Below, piece by piece: positions 16,585 through 25,869 of a DNA stretch of 32,383 nucleotides. Source of the DNA: an uncultured Lachnospiraceae bacterium. Lineage in GTDB: Bacteria; Bacillota; Clostridia; Lachnospirales; Lachnospiraceae. The position numbers were made by a program, and so were the translations under genes. The number at the start of each line of letters is the position of its first letter. Positions within the stretch are counted from its first letter, which is position 1. Location of the stretch: the NCBI GenBank assembly GCA_902789265.1, contig CADANR010000040.1, forward strand, positions 1 to 32,383, given 5' to 3'. The notes beneath the pieces were generated by a model. It was not told the origin of the DNA. It did not search any database and saw nothing but the letters and a program-made list of their open reading frames with translations.

Positions 16585-19500
16585 TCAGCGTCCGGTCCAT
16601 GCTCCGGAAGAATCCAGATAATACCATTTTCCGTTATCCTGTATCCAGCCCGTACACATCGATCCGGAAGAACTCAGATAATACCATTTCCCTTTCCATT
16701 TCAGCCATCCGGTCTGCATAATACCGGACTCATTCATGTAATACCACTTACTTTCTACTTTCACCCAGCCGGTCTGCATCTCACTGTTTAAATAATACCA
16801 ATTGTCCTTCCATTTCAGCCATCCGGTCTGCATTGCACCGGAGGAATCCATATAATACCATTTAGCGCCGTCCTTCACCCATCCGGTCTGCATTGCGCTG
16901 CTTAAGTAGTACCATTTATTCTTATACTTAAGCCACCCTCTTTGCATTACTCCGGAAGCATTCAAGTAATACCAGAGTCCGTTCGTCTTGACCCATCCGG
17001 TCAGACGCTTTCCGTCCATATCCATGTAATACCATTTCTCATCAACAAGCTTCCATCCAATAACCGGTGCACCGTCTTCATAGTAATAAACATATTTGTC
17101 TATTGTACGCCATCCGGAAAGTTTCGGAATCTGACGTTGTTCCTGAAATACCGTATGACATCTGTCACAGTGGCTTCCTTCCGTCAGTCCGTAATCATCG
17201 AATGTCGGCTCGATTCTTTCATCCACTACAATGGAATGCCCCAGTGCCGGAATTACTTCCTGCCTGGTAATTACAGCACCGCAAAGGGAACAGTGACTTC
17301 CATCGGAAAGTCCGGGGCTTACGCAGGTTGCGGCATATCCTTTATCCTCTGCAGGTATATGTTCCGTATGCGTTTCGTCATCATAAACAGAAACCGTGAA
17401 ATGTGCCTCTTTCCCGCCGTCAGTCGTTCTTGCGGTAATCGTTGTTGTTCCCTGTGCAATTCCCGTTACGCATCCGTCCTCATCAACGGAGGCAATCGCC
17501 GGGTCTTCGCTTTCCCAGGAAAGTGTACGAATACGTGCATTGTACGGCTCAAAAATCACCCTTAAGTTCATTTCGCTGCCGATCTTAAGGCCACTTAACG
17601 TTTCCTCAAAGGAAATGCTTTCCACTCTCACATCTGCAGAGAGTCTCCGGTTCGCCGGAGCATCCTTTAAATCCGTATAACACGTATCCAAAAGGTAGCC
17701 TTCCTCATCGGTTAAATACATCGTTTTCGGAAGCTCCATGCTGATGCCGTCAGGCAAATATGCCGGAGTCTCAATAATCTCAAGGTTACTGCAATATTTA
17801 ATCATTGCAACGGTTCCCTCAAGACTGTTGAAGCTGCAGCCCTTCAAACTGATAAATTCCAGATCGGAACAACCATAGAACATGCTGTTCGTACGGATGA
17901 CCTTAGTCATATCCGTATTGGATAAATCCGCATATTTTAAGGATGAACAATTTCTGAAAAGAGCTGTTGTAATTTCACCGAATTTAACACCGTCTTCTGC
18001 AATCACACTTTCCACCGGCGTATCGGAGAAAAGTCCCTTATACTGCCTTGTAATCTGGGAACTCGTTTTGGAAACCAGTTTCTTTCCGCGGATATTTGTT
18101 TCAAACCGCTCACCGCCAACATATCCGATTGCCGGAATTTCAATAACGGTTTCATCCGAGATAAAATCATCGAGATAAAGATATCTTGATTTTCCTTCGA
18201 AATCTTCCTCGTTCGTGTATTCATAGTCCTTCTGCCAGACTGAGTCGAAATTTACAATGCAAAGGTCTTTGGCTTCGCCACAGGATGCCGTAATCACCGT
18301 TCTTCCGTATCCGACAGCAGTCACTTTTCCGGTTTCATCCACTGTTGCCACCTTTTCATCAGAACTATTCCATGTAACCGTTCTTCCTGAGGGCACAACT
18401 TCCGCCGTAAGCACCCTGCTCTCTCCCGTCTCAGTAAACAGAATATAGTTGCAATCCAAAGATACTTCCGCATAATCGTCATCCATCTCGGAAGTTAAAT
18501 CGCAGTAATCACTTGCCTTATAGTCTGAAAGCTTCGCACCCGTTCCCATATCGTAACGGAGTCTGGCACCTTCAAACTGCATTCCGTATATTTTTCCATA
18601 TGAGGATTTCTGATTATCCGTTAATGTATATACTTCTTTCAGTTCACTCTTTTCGGAATCCAATCTGTAGATTGTATATTCGTTGCAGACATAAATCCGA
18701 TTCTCTATTGTAACGATACTGCCGTAAGAGAAATAGTATGTGCCGACAGCCGGTACCTGAATAACAAAATCCCCTGTCGGATTTGCTGCCGTGCACCGGT
18801 AGATTTCCGCTCCGCTACCGATAACGTAAATCCCGTCTTCTTCGGTAATCGTTACACCGGCCGCATCACTCCAGCAGGCGTTGTCATATTCCGTATTCTC
18901 ATACAGGTCGTATATCTCTTTTCCGTCCACTGCCCAGTCGGTCTCCCCGTGATTAAATTCCGACTGGCTCTTTAAGAAGAAATAGTGGCCGGCGTTCATC
19001 TTATACATAAAGCCCTGTTTGGTCTGTGCCGAATCCATCCATACCACGGGATCATCCCATGTCACGTCAACGTAATAGTATTTGCCATCCAGATTCACGA
19101 TATTCCAGGCATGCCTGAGAGCCTTACTGGTTACATATCCTGCTTCAATACCGACTCTGGACACAAGGTCTTCAAATGCCAGCGCATAGCCTGTGCAGAC
19201 AGCACTGTGACCGACCAGTGCATCGTAGGCACTCCGCTTTTCCAGTTCCAGATCGTAACAGCAGTTCGTTGCAATATAGTCGTGAATATAAAGCAATTTT
19301 TCGAGATCGCTCCAGGAGGGATTAATCCCTTTAAGCACAGCTGCAACTTCCTGCTCATATTCTTCTTCCATTGTTGCTGCTTCATCTTCATAGTCAATTA
19401 AAAGTCGCAGCACTTCACCGGAATTTTCATCCAGTTCTGCATGCATTTCGCTTAAATAGAAATACCGCGGATTATGATTGATAAACTCCGCTGCAATATC

Positions 19501-19863
19501 CGTGATTTCTTCCACGGTAAAATGATAGGCATCCAGTTCCACGTTTTCATCATAATTTGCAACTGCCGATGCAAGCATATCCTGTACTTCTTCAACGTAT
19601 TCGCTCTCTTTAATGCCATCACTGTTTACTCCTTCGATAGCGCCAAACTGATAGGTACCGGATGAAAGATCAAGCAGTTCCTCCGTAGGGGTATCCAGAC
19701 TGATCAGTCCGCTTTCTTCTTCCGTTCCGGTTGTTTCAGAATCCGAAGAAGGAAATTCAGATGCGGGTTCTGCATGAGAAATAAAGCGCATTGCAAAGCA
19801 AAGCGCTAAAATAATAATAAGAACAGCTGTCATTTTATTTACATTGCTGATTCTCTTCTTCAT
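16585..19863 (-). CDS. Secreted transglutaminase-like protein with Big_2, leucine-rich and choline-binding modules
   Basis: A 1092-residue exported protein with an N-terminal hydrophobic segment (about 9-31) and an acidic Ser/Thr linker. A transglutaminase-like fold at about 185-275 has a visible Cys-His-Asp triad: Cys223 (SAVCTGYA), His251 (RHAWNIV) and Asp266 (YYVDVTWDDP). A Big_2-like domain follows (about 470-540), then a BspA-type leucine-rich stretch (about 575-700) and a second Big_2 (about 745-825). Two SHC-x-x-C segments (about 855-905) precede nine canonical choline-binding repeats of the GW...WYY...G.MQTGW type (about 917-1092). The start at 19863 has GAAGG six bases upstream; a longer TTG-led frame was rejected. 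It lies 42 bp behind the last glycosyltransferase, with no clear promoter between, so it may be co-transcribed with the polymer genes. It may cleave or crosslink wall peptides while docked on phosphocholine; the substrate is unknown. Confidence 0.9.
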   Translation of the reverse strand: MKKRISNVNKMTAVLIIILALCFAMRFISHAEPASEFPSSDSETTGTEEESGLISLDTPTEELLDLSSGTYQFGAIEGVNSDGIKESEYVEEVQDMLASAVANYDENVELDAYHFTVEEITDIAAEFINHNPRYFYLSEMHAELDENSGEVLRLLIDYEDEAATMEEEYEQEVAAVLKGINPSWSDLEKLLYIHDYIATNCCYDLELEKRSAYDALVGHSAVCTGYALAFEDLVSRVGIEAGYVTSKALRHAWNIVNLDGKYYYVDVTWDDPVVWMDSAQTKQGFMYKMNAGHYFFLKSQSEFNHGETDWAVDGKEIYDLYENTEYDNACWSDAAGVTITEEDGIYVIGSGAEIYRCTAANPTGDFVIQVPAVGTYYFSYGSIVTIENRIYVCNEYTIYRLDSEKSELKEVYTLTDNQKSSYGKIYGMQFEGARLRYDMGTGAKLSDYKASDYCDLTSEMDDDYAEVSLDCNYILFTETGESRVLTAEVVPSGRTVTWNSSDEKVATVDETGKVTAVGYGRTVITASCGEAKDLCIVNFDSVWQKDYEYTNEEDFEGKSRYLYLDDFISDETVIEIPAIGYVGGERFETNIRGKKLVSKTSSQITRQYKGLFSDTPVESVIAEDGVKFGEITTALFRNCSSLKYADLSNTDMTKVIRTNSMFYGCSDLEFISLKGCSFNSLEGTVAMIKYCSNLEIIETPAYLPDGISMELPKTMYLTDEEGYLLDTCYTDLKDAPANRRLSADVRVESISFEETLSGLKIGSEMNLRVIFEPYNARIRTLSWESEDPAIASVDEDGCVTGIAQGTTTITARTTDGGKEAHFTVSVYDDETHTEHIPAEDKGYAATCVSPGLSDGSHCSLCGAVITRQEVIPALGHSIVVDERIEPTFDDYGLTEGSHCDRCHTVFQEQRQIPKLSGWRTIDKYVYYYEDGAPVIGWKLVDEKWYYMDMDGKRLTGWVKTNGLWYYLNASGVMQRGWLKYKNKWYYLSSAMQTGWVKDGAKWYYMDSSGAMQTGWLKWKDNWYYLNSEMQTGWVKVESKWYYMNESGIMQTGWLKWKGKWYYLSSSGSMCTGWIQDNGKWYYLDSSGAWTGR

Positions 19864-19869
19864 GTTTTT

Positions 19870-19874
19870 CCTTC
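19870..19874 (-). promoter_or_regulatory. Ribosome binding site that fixes the start at 19863
   Basis: GAAGG lies six bases upstream of the ATG at 19863. The open frame extends ten codons further to a TTG, but those codons contain this site and precede a normal export signal. Confidence 0.6.
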
Positions 19875-19905
19875 TTTCCCAATTATCACCCAAAGCAAAT
19901 ACGTA

Positions 19906-21225
19906 TTAATGATAACACCTCTCATCAATAGTCCTTGCAAACTCTGAGATTAAAGTAATGGTCTGTTTCTCTAAAATTGCATGATTCATTTCTTCTAATC
20001 CGGCAGCTGTCAGCCCGCTGAATGTCTCATATAATTCTTCTCCCGATAAGTCATTTACTATTATGCCGGCATTTTCAGCTATAATATCCTTTGCGCCTAC
20101 GTTACATGTCGTTATAACCGGAACACCAAAACTTAATGCCTCCAAAATAGTATATCCAAACGTTTCATACCACAAACTGGGAGCAACAAGAACATCGGTT
20201 TCATCAAATATATGTTCCAGTTCATCATATGAATATCTTTCATGCGATTGAATATAAACTGCTTCTTTATACTCAAAATGAACATCAAGACAAAAATTCT
20301 GTTTTTCAGAATACAGCTTATCCAATGCATTCTTCAGATAAAAAAATCCTTTGTGAGAACTGCAGGAACCAAGATACCGTATACGTATTAAATCATCAGA
20401 ATAAGATCGTTTCTTTCGACGGTCTTTAATATCTGAATGAGTAATCGTTATCACCTGATTGGGCAGTCTGCCAAAAAAGTTTTCGTAGACCTTCTTGGAA
20501 ACAGTGCTATTATACTGAATCACATCAACCATCTTCAGCATTGACTCATAATAAGAACGCAAAAGAAGATAATCCTCTTTAGAAGCAACTATAGGCACTT
20601 CATTCTTATGATTATCCGTTTCTTCACCAAGATATTCATCCCTGTGTTTTTTTCTCATTTTTTTTACAACTGAAGAATCTTTTACTGTCCTGTAAATCGG
20701 AGACTGTAAAATCTTAGAATTGCACATCGGGCATGATTCACAACCAAATGCATCAGAACAAATTGTTCCGTTTCTAAAAAGTGTCACTTTCGGACAAATG
20801 GGAAAAAAGTCATGCGTGGTAAAAACTAATCTTATGCCTTTCTCTTTTGCACTACTTATAAAACTTCTATGCAATCCCATAAATGTATGTAAATGAATTA
20901 CATCGGGTCTGTAGGTATCCAAAAAATCACTATATGCTTTTTTATCCCCGTCTTTTGTAAAAAGAGCAATATCGGAAATACCCTCGTCATAAGAAACCGG
21001 AATCGGGTTAATAACTTCAAAACTTCCAATTTGATATTGGTCTACTTGTTCGAATCCCCTATTCTTAACAATCGTTTTTTTATTTATCAACCGTATTTCA
21101 CCGGGCCACAAGAGTGAAACATCATGCCCCTCCCGGATTTGTTCTAACATAAGATCCATGCAGAACTTCGTCAGTCCACCGGTCCGAAACGGGGGAAATC
21201 CTAATGAATAATGTAAAATCCGCAT
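19906..21225 (-). CDS. Glycosyltransferase family 4 (GT-B fold)
   Basis: A 439-residue cytoplasmic glycosyltransferase. The N-terminal acceptor domain begins with LHYSLGFPPFRTGGLTKF, the glycine-rich loop typical of GT4 enzymes. The donor domain carries the E-x7-E motif (Glu354 and Glu362 in YETFGYTILEAL) followed by GVPVITT. A cysteine-rich insert, ICPKVTLF...CSDAFGCESCPMC, is seen in a subset of GT4 enzymes and may bind metal. It is the last glycosyltransferase of the operon, 17 bp after the glycerophosphotransferase. It should add one sugar to the lipid-linked repeat unit; the sugar cannot be predicted from sequence alone. An alternative role is glycosylating the finished polymer. Confidence 0.85.
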   Translation of the reverse strand: MRILHYSLGFPPFRTGGLTKFCMDLMLEQIREGHDVSLLWPGEIRLINKKTIVKNRGFEQVDQYQIGSFEVINPIPVSYDEGISDIALFTKDGDKKAYSDFLDTYRPDVIHLHTFMGLHRSFISSAKEKGIRLVFTTHDFFPICPKVTLFRNGTICSDAFGCESCPMCNSKILQSPIYRTVKDSSVVKKMRKKHRDEYLGEETDNHKNEVPIVASKEDYLLLRSYYESMLKMVDVIQYNSTVSKKVYENFFGRLPNQVITITHSDIKDRRKKRSYSDDLIRIRYLGSCSSHKGFFYLKNALDKLYSEKQNFCLDVHFEYKEAVYIQSHERYSYDELEHIFDETDVLVAPSLWYETFGYTILEALSFGVPVITTCNVGAKDIIAENAGIIVNDLSGEELYETFSGLTAAGLEEMNHAILEKQTITLISEFARTIDERCYH

Positions 21226-21242
21226 TTTCTCACCGCTCCGTA

Positions 21243-22424
21243 TTACTTACCTGTTACACCAGTTCTTCTGAATATTTCCTCTGCAATTATTCTACAGGAA
21301 TCTGCTGATTCATACTGCTGATATATTTTTCTTCGAGATTTCCTCAATTCACTTTCTTTAGATGGATTCTGTAAATTTTCTCTGATACAGGTCAACAAAT
21401 CCCGTTCATTAAAAATTGCATCTCCGCAAACTACGTCCTTGTAGTCGTAATACAGCCCTCTGTTTTTATCCCTGTAAAAATCATAGTCATAAATATAATG
21501 AATGATAGGTCTGTCGAGAAGCAAATAATCAAAAAAGCAGGAAGAATAGTCAGTAATTAATAAATCAGTAGCCGCTAATAATAATTGTGCTATAAGATTA
21601 TTGTTCGTGATAATATTGGAAAACGAATTGTTATCTTTTTTTGTTTCACTTCTTACAAAATGAGCCTTTTGTACTAATACCGCATTGGTATTCTTCAAGT
21701 AATCATTTAAATTAGTACTTTCACTATAATTTGCAAAATCAAATGCTTCCTCTAATCCATCTCTGAAAGTAGGCATGTACGTTATTATACTCGTTTCACT
21801 ATTAATGTCCGCATCAGAAATCGTTTTTAGTTGTTCAAGTATTCCAATTCTTGCGTTTTTTATCATTTTCGCATCATAAAAAATGGAGTTACGGGGTTGC
21901 CCTGCATTTACTATCTCATTTGGTTTGATTAAAAAAGCCCTTTTGAAAACATCCGTATATAAATCAGACGGTGATTCAAATAAATAATGTCGATTAAATC
22001 CGGTTTTTATACGGCCTTTAGTCTTTTTCCAGAATCCCGACTCGCTTGCCATATCATATCCCAATTTTTTCCACATTACTCCATGCCACAGATTAACCTT
22101 TAATGCATTTCCGCAATAATTGTATCCTCCCGTTGTAAATTCATCAATTCCCTGTATCATAATAACTACTGCTGCTTTACGCAGAATATCTATCGATTCA
22201 TCGGAATCTTTTTCTAATATAATAACTCCTGATTCCAGTAAAGATGTGTCTGCCTGTTTCTCACAAATCCAGTAAACTTTTATATTTGGGAAATGATTGA
22301 CAATATAATTCGCAAAAAAAGTACTGTTATCTCCGCACCTTTTTCCATACCATTCCGTAAAAACCCAGATATTATTATCTCTCTTATTATTGAAATTACT
22401 AAAATATACGGAAAGTTTATTCAT
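21243..22424 (-). CDS. CDP-glycerol glycerophosphotransferase family protein (TagB/TagF-like)
   Basis: A 393-residue enzyme of the family that moves glycerol phosphate (or a similar polyol phosphate) from its CDP carrier onto a glycan or teichoic acid chain. Family marks include NLWHGVMWKKLG, TYMPTFRD, QKAH (the conserved histidine) and ITDYSSCFFDYLLLDRPIIHY. The length fits a single catalytic domain like TagB and lacks the extra N-terminal region of TagF. Its start overlaps the preceding polymerase gene by 8 bp and has GAGGGG upstream, so it is translationally coupled. Its presence indicates that the product is probably a phosphopolysaccharide or teichoic-acid-like polymer. No tagD or other CDP-glycerol synthesis gene is in the window. 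Confidence 0.85.
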   Translation of the reverse strand: MNKLSVYFSNFNNKRDNNIWVFTEWYGKRCGDNSTFFANYIVNHFPNIKVYWICEKQADTSLLESGVIILEKDSDESIDILRKAAVVIMIQGIDEFTTGGYNYCGNALKVNLWHGVMWKKLGYDMASESGFWKKTKGRIKTGFNRHYLFESPSDLYTDVFKRAFLIKPNEIVNAGQPRNSIFYDAKMIKNARIGILEQLKTISDADINSETSIITYMPTFRDGLEEAFDFANYSESTNLNDYLKNTNAVLVQKAHFVRSETKKDNNSFSNIITNNNLIAQLLLAATDLLITDYSSCFFDYLLLDRPIIHYIYDYDFYRDKNRGLYYDYKDVVCGDAIFNERDLLTCIRENLQNPSKESELRKSRRKIYQQYESADSCRIIAEEIFRRTGVTGK

Positions 22425-23724
22425 TATTTTTTCCCCTCATCACACGGTTTCGTCGAACATAAGAAATAGAAATTCCTATCAGGAAATAAGCCAATGCCAT
22501 AGCTTCCATGTCATGAATATGGTTTGAAAAAAACATTACAATCATCAAATAAATTGCCGTCGTATAACCTGCAACACACAAACGGTTCCCTTTATAATCC
22601 CCTTCTCTTTTACATCTTCGGGAATAATCGAACAGATATAAGACGATTCCAATCAAAAAAGCTATATAACTTATTAAACCTCCCCAACCTGTTTCCAAGG
22701 CAATCGCCAGATATGAATTTTCTGCTGAAAAATATAACTCTTTACTTGAACCAAAACCGGCCACTCCGCCAACATGTCCAAATCCAATACCCAGAGGACT
22801 GATCTTGACCTGATTAAAAGCCTCTAACCAGATTCCGCCCCTGCCCGCCGCAGAAGTGTCTTTCGCCTGGAAACTATCTATAACCCATCTAAATATCCTA
22901 TACGCTATTCCGCCGCTTCCCTGAATAATACTTACAGCAACAAAGGCTAATGCAGCAAGCATTAACCCTAATAATATGTATTTTTTATATGGTATATACT
23001 TCCAAATCAGAAAAACAAGAACAAAAAATAATGCCAAAAAATTCGATCTGGAAAAAGTAAGCAAATACCCAAGAAGTATAATCAAATATAATAGTACTTT
23101 ATACTTTCTCTTTACAAAAACCTTATGGCAAACCAAAGAATAAACAAATACCAAACCAAGTATCAATCCGCAAATATTCGCACTGCTAAGCGTTGATACG
23201 ACTCGCTGTATCCCCAATCCTCCAAAATAGAAGGAATTTCCAAGAAAATTCCTTTTGTAGTACGGCGAATAGGACATCGGATAGCCCAGTTTTTCCAAAA
23301 AACTGTCTCCAAGAATATATACCTGAATAATACCAAACAGAGAAAGTAATGCGGTAAAAATAAGAAGAAACTTAAATATTTTTTCCTCCTTCCCATTAAC
23401 ATTCAGGTTTATAGCAAAAAAGAAAACTAATAATGGGAATAAATACCGACGGCCAACCACAATTATCTCCTTAACAGAATCTGTTTGGAGCACGCCAATC
23501 AAAAAGAAAAAACCAAAAAAAACCAATGCTACAACATACCATTGCCTGGTCATTTTGCACCGGATACTACCAATCACGCAACCAACCAAAACGAGGAGCA
23601 AAATATCCCGTATATATTTGAATGCGGACGAATCCTTCAAAATAATCGTAACAACCATATAATTTACCATTAAAAAAATTAATAATAAACCAATGATTAT
23701 TCTTTTTTTCCTAGTCATTTTCAT
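22417..23724 (-). CDS. Wzy/WaaL-like O-antigen polymerase or ligase, first copy
   Basis: A 435-residue protein with about ten to twelve predicted membrane helices. The large external loop ends in SAENSYLAIALETGWGGLISY, matching the conserved N-x-(Y/L)-x(5-6)-E-x-G pattern of Wzy_C proteins. It would polymerise lipid-linked repeat units on the outer membrane face or transfer finished chains to an acceptor. The start at 23724 has only a weak Shine-Dalgarno (TTTGG), so a start at the second Met (23718) is also possible. It lies 16 bp after the GT2 gene and overlaps the TagB-like gene by 8 bp. A second protein of this type is encoded at 25870-27435, so one may be the polymerase and the other a ligase or modifying transferase. 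Confidence 0.8.
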   Translation of the reverse strand: MKMTRKKRIIIGLLLIFLMVNYMVVTIILKDSSAFKYIRDILLLVLVGCVIGSIRCKMTRQWYVVALVFFGFFFLIGVLQTDSVKEIIVVGRRYLFPLLVFFFAINLNVNGKEEKIFKFLLIFTALLSLFGIIQVYILGDSFLEKLGYPMSYSPYYKRNFLGNSFYFGGLGIQRVVSTLSSANICGLILGLVFVYSLVCHKVFVKRKYKVLLYLIILLGYLLTFSRSNFLALFFVLVFLIWKYIPYKKYILLGLMLAALAFVAVSIIQGSGGIAYRIFRWVIDSFQAKDTSAAGRGGIWLEAFNQVKISPLGIGFGHVGGVAGFGSSKELYFSAENSYLAIALETGWGGLISYIAFLIGIVLYLFDYSRRCKREGDYKGNRLCVAGYTTAIYLMIVMFFSNHIHDMEAMALAYFLIGISISYVRRNRVMRGKNNE

Positions 23725-23740
23725 AAATTAATTACCAAAT

Positions 23741-24592
23741 TTAACAACAACTAATAATACCCATTTTTATCTTTTTTAAAATGTTGCAGCTTGCAATACT
23801 GCATTTATAATAAAATTGTCTTTTTTTAATACCTTTTCCATATGTCGCTCCTGTAGAAGAGCCCTCTTTATGGAACACCTCAAGGTCATCATAATATACC
23901 ATGGACATATTGGAACGCTTTATTCTTTCTTTAAGAATACACTCCTCTGCATACATAAATGTTCCATCATATAATCCATCAAATTGATCAATATAATTTT
24001 TCCCAAATATTAAGCACGCGCCAAATAATTGAAAATCCTCATCTTTCTTAGGATGATACTCTTCTATTTCTTTTGCCGCTATCTTTTGTAATACAACATC
24101 AAGATTAACAAAACTGAAAAACAGTAACACTCTGTATTTAAAGATTCTTTTTTTCAATTCCTTTAGTGTTGCATATTGTACAGGTACAGGATTTTGGTTT
24201 TTCCCGTCTACAAGCGACATTATCTTCGGGCCAGCAGAATCAAAGCCACCGGAAGTCGCATGCATTTCTAATTTTTCACAAAAATCTTCCTGTTTAAATA
24301 TTAAATCATTATTGCAAAGAACAATGATATCCGCATTCAATTCTTTTTTCGCAAAACAAAAACCTATATTATTACCTTTCGCAAAACCCAAATTCTCACT
24401 TGAATACAAAAAATATATATTTTTATTATTCTGATATATGGGTTCTAATTCATTCAGTTTTCCTTTTTGAGAGCCGTTATCCACTATGACTACATGTGCA
24501 TTATTGCGATTAATATAATTAACTAAGGAATCAACACATTCCTTTGTATCGTTTAAGCTTTCGTAATGCAACACTACAAATACAATATTCAT
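23741..24592 (-). CDS. Glycosyltransferase family 2, rhamnosyltransferase-like
   Basis: A 283-residue GT-A enzyme. It opens with the GT2 pattern NIVFVVLHYESLNDTKECVD, has VIVDNGS for nucleotide binding, the acceptor-loop motif NLGFAKGNNIG, and NNDL in place of the DxD metal site. These marks are common in WbbL-type rhamnosyltransferases. A late acidic motif, MYAEECILKERIKR, would hold the catalytic base. Its ATG overlaps the stop of the upstream GT4 gene by four bases (ATGA) and a GAGG site is present, so the pair is translationally coupled. The donor sugar is a guess from family resemblance; no dTDP-rhamnose synthesis genes are in the window. Confidence 0.85.
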   Translation of the reverse strand: MNIVFVVLHYESLNDTKECVDSLVNYINRNNAHVVIVDNGSQKGKLNELEPIYQNNKNIYFLYSSENLGFAKGNNIGFCFAKKELNADIIVLCNNDLIFKQEDFCEKLEMHATSGGFDSAGPKIMSLVDGKNQNPVPVQYATLKELKKRIFKYRVLLFFSFVNLDVVLQKIAAKEIEEYHPKKDEDFQLFGACLIFGKNYIDQFDGLYDGTFMYAEECILKERIKRSNMSMVYYDDLEVFHKEGSSTGATYGKGIKKRQFYYKCSIASCNILKKIKMGIISCC

Positions 24593-25866
24593 AACAAATC
24601 CTCATTGCCTGGAACATGATTAAAAATATTTTCGTATTTTAACCCGATAATCTCCCAACTATAGCAATCCGTTATTCTCTTCTTTGCCCGGTTCCCCATT
24701 TCATTAATTTGTTCCGTTGCTAACGCATCTGCGGATTCTATCAACGAAGCCAGATTACCGGGTTCTTTATTCCAATATAATGCCGAGTCTTCAGCTACTT
24801 CTCTGTTAAAACCAACGTCATAAAGGAGATTCAGCTTCGTAGTCGCAAGCGATTCCAATAAGGAAGGATTGGTTCCCCCGACTTCATGACCATGAAAATA
24901 ACCATAGGCACATTCTCTGATTTTCTTCAAAAGTTCCTTATCATATACTGTGCCGGCAAATTTAATCCGGGAATCCTGTTTCCAGTGAATGCTGTTTTCT
25001 AACTCCGATAAAAATTTATCATTCACATTCGTAACTAAAACAAAATCACGATTAGTCTTCGATTTCATGAATTCCCTAAGCATTGTCTCATAATTATTCT
25101 CAGGAACAAATCTTCCGACCACAAGATAATAATTACCGATTTCTAGTTTGTTCTTTTCCAGCCATTCACGGAAAATCGGACTGTCGTCAGCCAAAACAGA
25201 ATGAACTATTTCCGCCCCATATGCAATAAAAGTCGTGTTCTCTATATGATATTCTTCTTGTATATACCTCTCAATATTAACAGAATCACAGACAACAAGG
25301 TCTGCGCAATTCACCATTTTCTTTTCAGACCATTTCCAATATTTTCTAACTATCGGAGACCACTTTGCTCTTTTCCACTCATGTCCATCCGGATTTAAAT
25401 AGTATTTGCCACCGATTTTTTTAATTTTTTTCTGTAATCCGTTAATAAATAAACCGATACGACAGGTAAGAACATAAAAAACAGGGTTTTGAATATCATT
25501 TTCTATGCAGTAATTTATTGAATATTTCAATGCTGCCCGGTCATAATAAATCGCTACGGCCGGCCCAATAGACGGACATTTGATTTTAAAAACATGAGCA
25601 CCTTTATATTTAAACTCTGTAACAATTCCATCTGAATTTTTCTTTAATACTTCAATATCAGATAATTTCGTCTCAACCATGCAGCCGTCACCATTTGCTT
25701 TGCAGGCAACATGATACTGAATATTTCTTTTCCCTTCATGCTCATTAAGAAGACGATCAACAAATGTCTCATATCCTCCATATTGACCAATTGACTTCGC
25801 GCCAATAATAAACACGTGTTGAACATCATTCTCTATTGTATTCTCAACATTTCTTTCTTCAAGCAC
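24589..25866 (-). CDS. DUF1972 / GT4 glycosyltransferase, Cps2T-like
   Basis: A 425-residue GT-B enzyme. The N-terminal part fits the DUF1972 domain found in rhamnosyltransferases such as Cps2T/WchF: VFIIGAKSIGQYGGYETFVD at about 18-37, then YLNPDGHEWKRAKWS and YWKWSEK. The C-terminal half has the GT4 donor site (VVGRFVPENNYE and HEVGGTNPSLLESLA). In capsule loci these enzymes commonly add the second sugar of the repeat unit. The start is a GTG at 25866 with GGAGAG upstream, only three bases after the preceding stop, so coupling with the polymerase gene is expected. Rhamnose as donor is inferred by family. Confidence 0.85.
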   Translation of the reverse strand: MLEERNVENTIENDVQHVFIIGAKSIGQYGGYETFVDRLLNEHEGKRNIQYHVACKANGDGCMVETKLSDIEVLKKNSDGIVTEFKYKGAHVFKIKCPSIGPAVAIYYDRAALKYSINYCIENDIQNPVFYVLTCRIGLFINGLQKKIKKIGGKYYLNPDGHEWKRAKWSPIVRKYWKWSEKKMVNCADLVVCDSVNIERYIQEEYHIENTTFIAYGAEIVHSVLADDSPIFREWLEKNKLEIGNYYLVVGRFVPENNYETMLREFMKSKTNRDFVLVTNVNDKFLSELENSIHWKQDSRIKFAGTVYDKELLKKIRECAYGYFHGHEVGGTNPSLLESLATTKLNLLYDVGFNREVAEDSALYWNKEPGNLASLIESADALATEQINEMGNRAKKRITDCYSWEIIGLKYENIFNHVPGNEDLL

Positions 25867-25869
25867 CTT

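Noticed and set aside
16942-17565. 207-codon plus-strand frame opposite the transglutaminase-like gene
   Set aside because: Its protein has no domain pattern and lies wholly inside well-supported minus-strand repeats and Big_2 coding sequence.
5822-19863. Sortase substrates among the four surface proteins
   Set aside because: None has an LPxTG-like motif, a hydrophobic C-terminal helix or a basic tail; all end in binding repeats.
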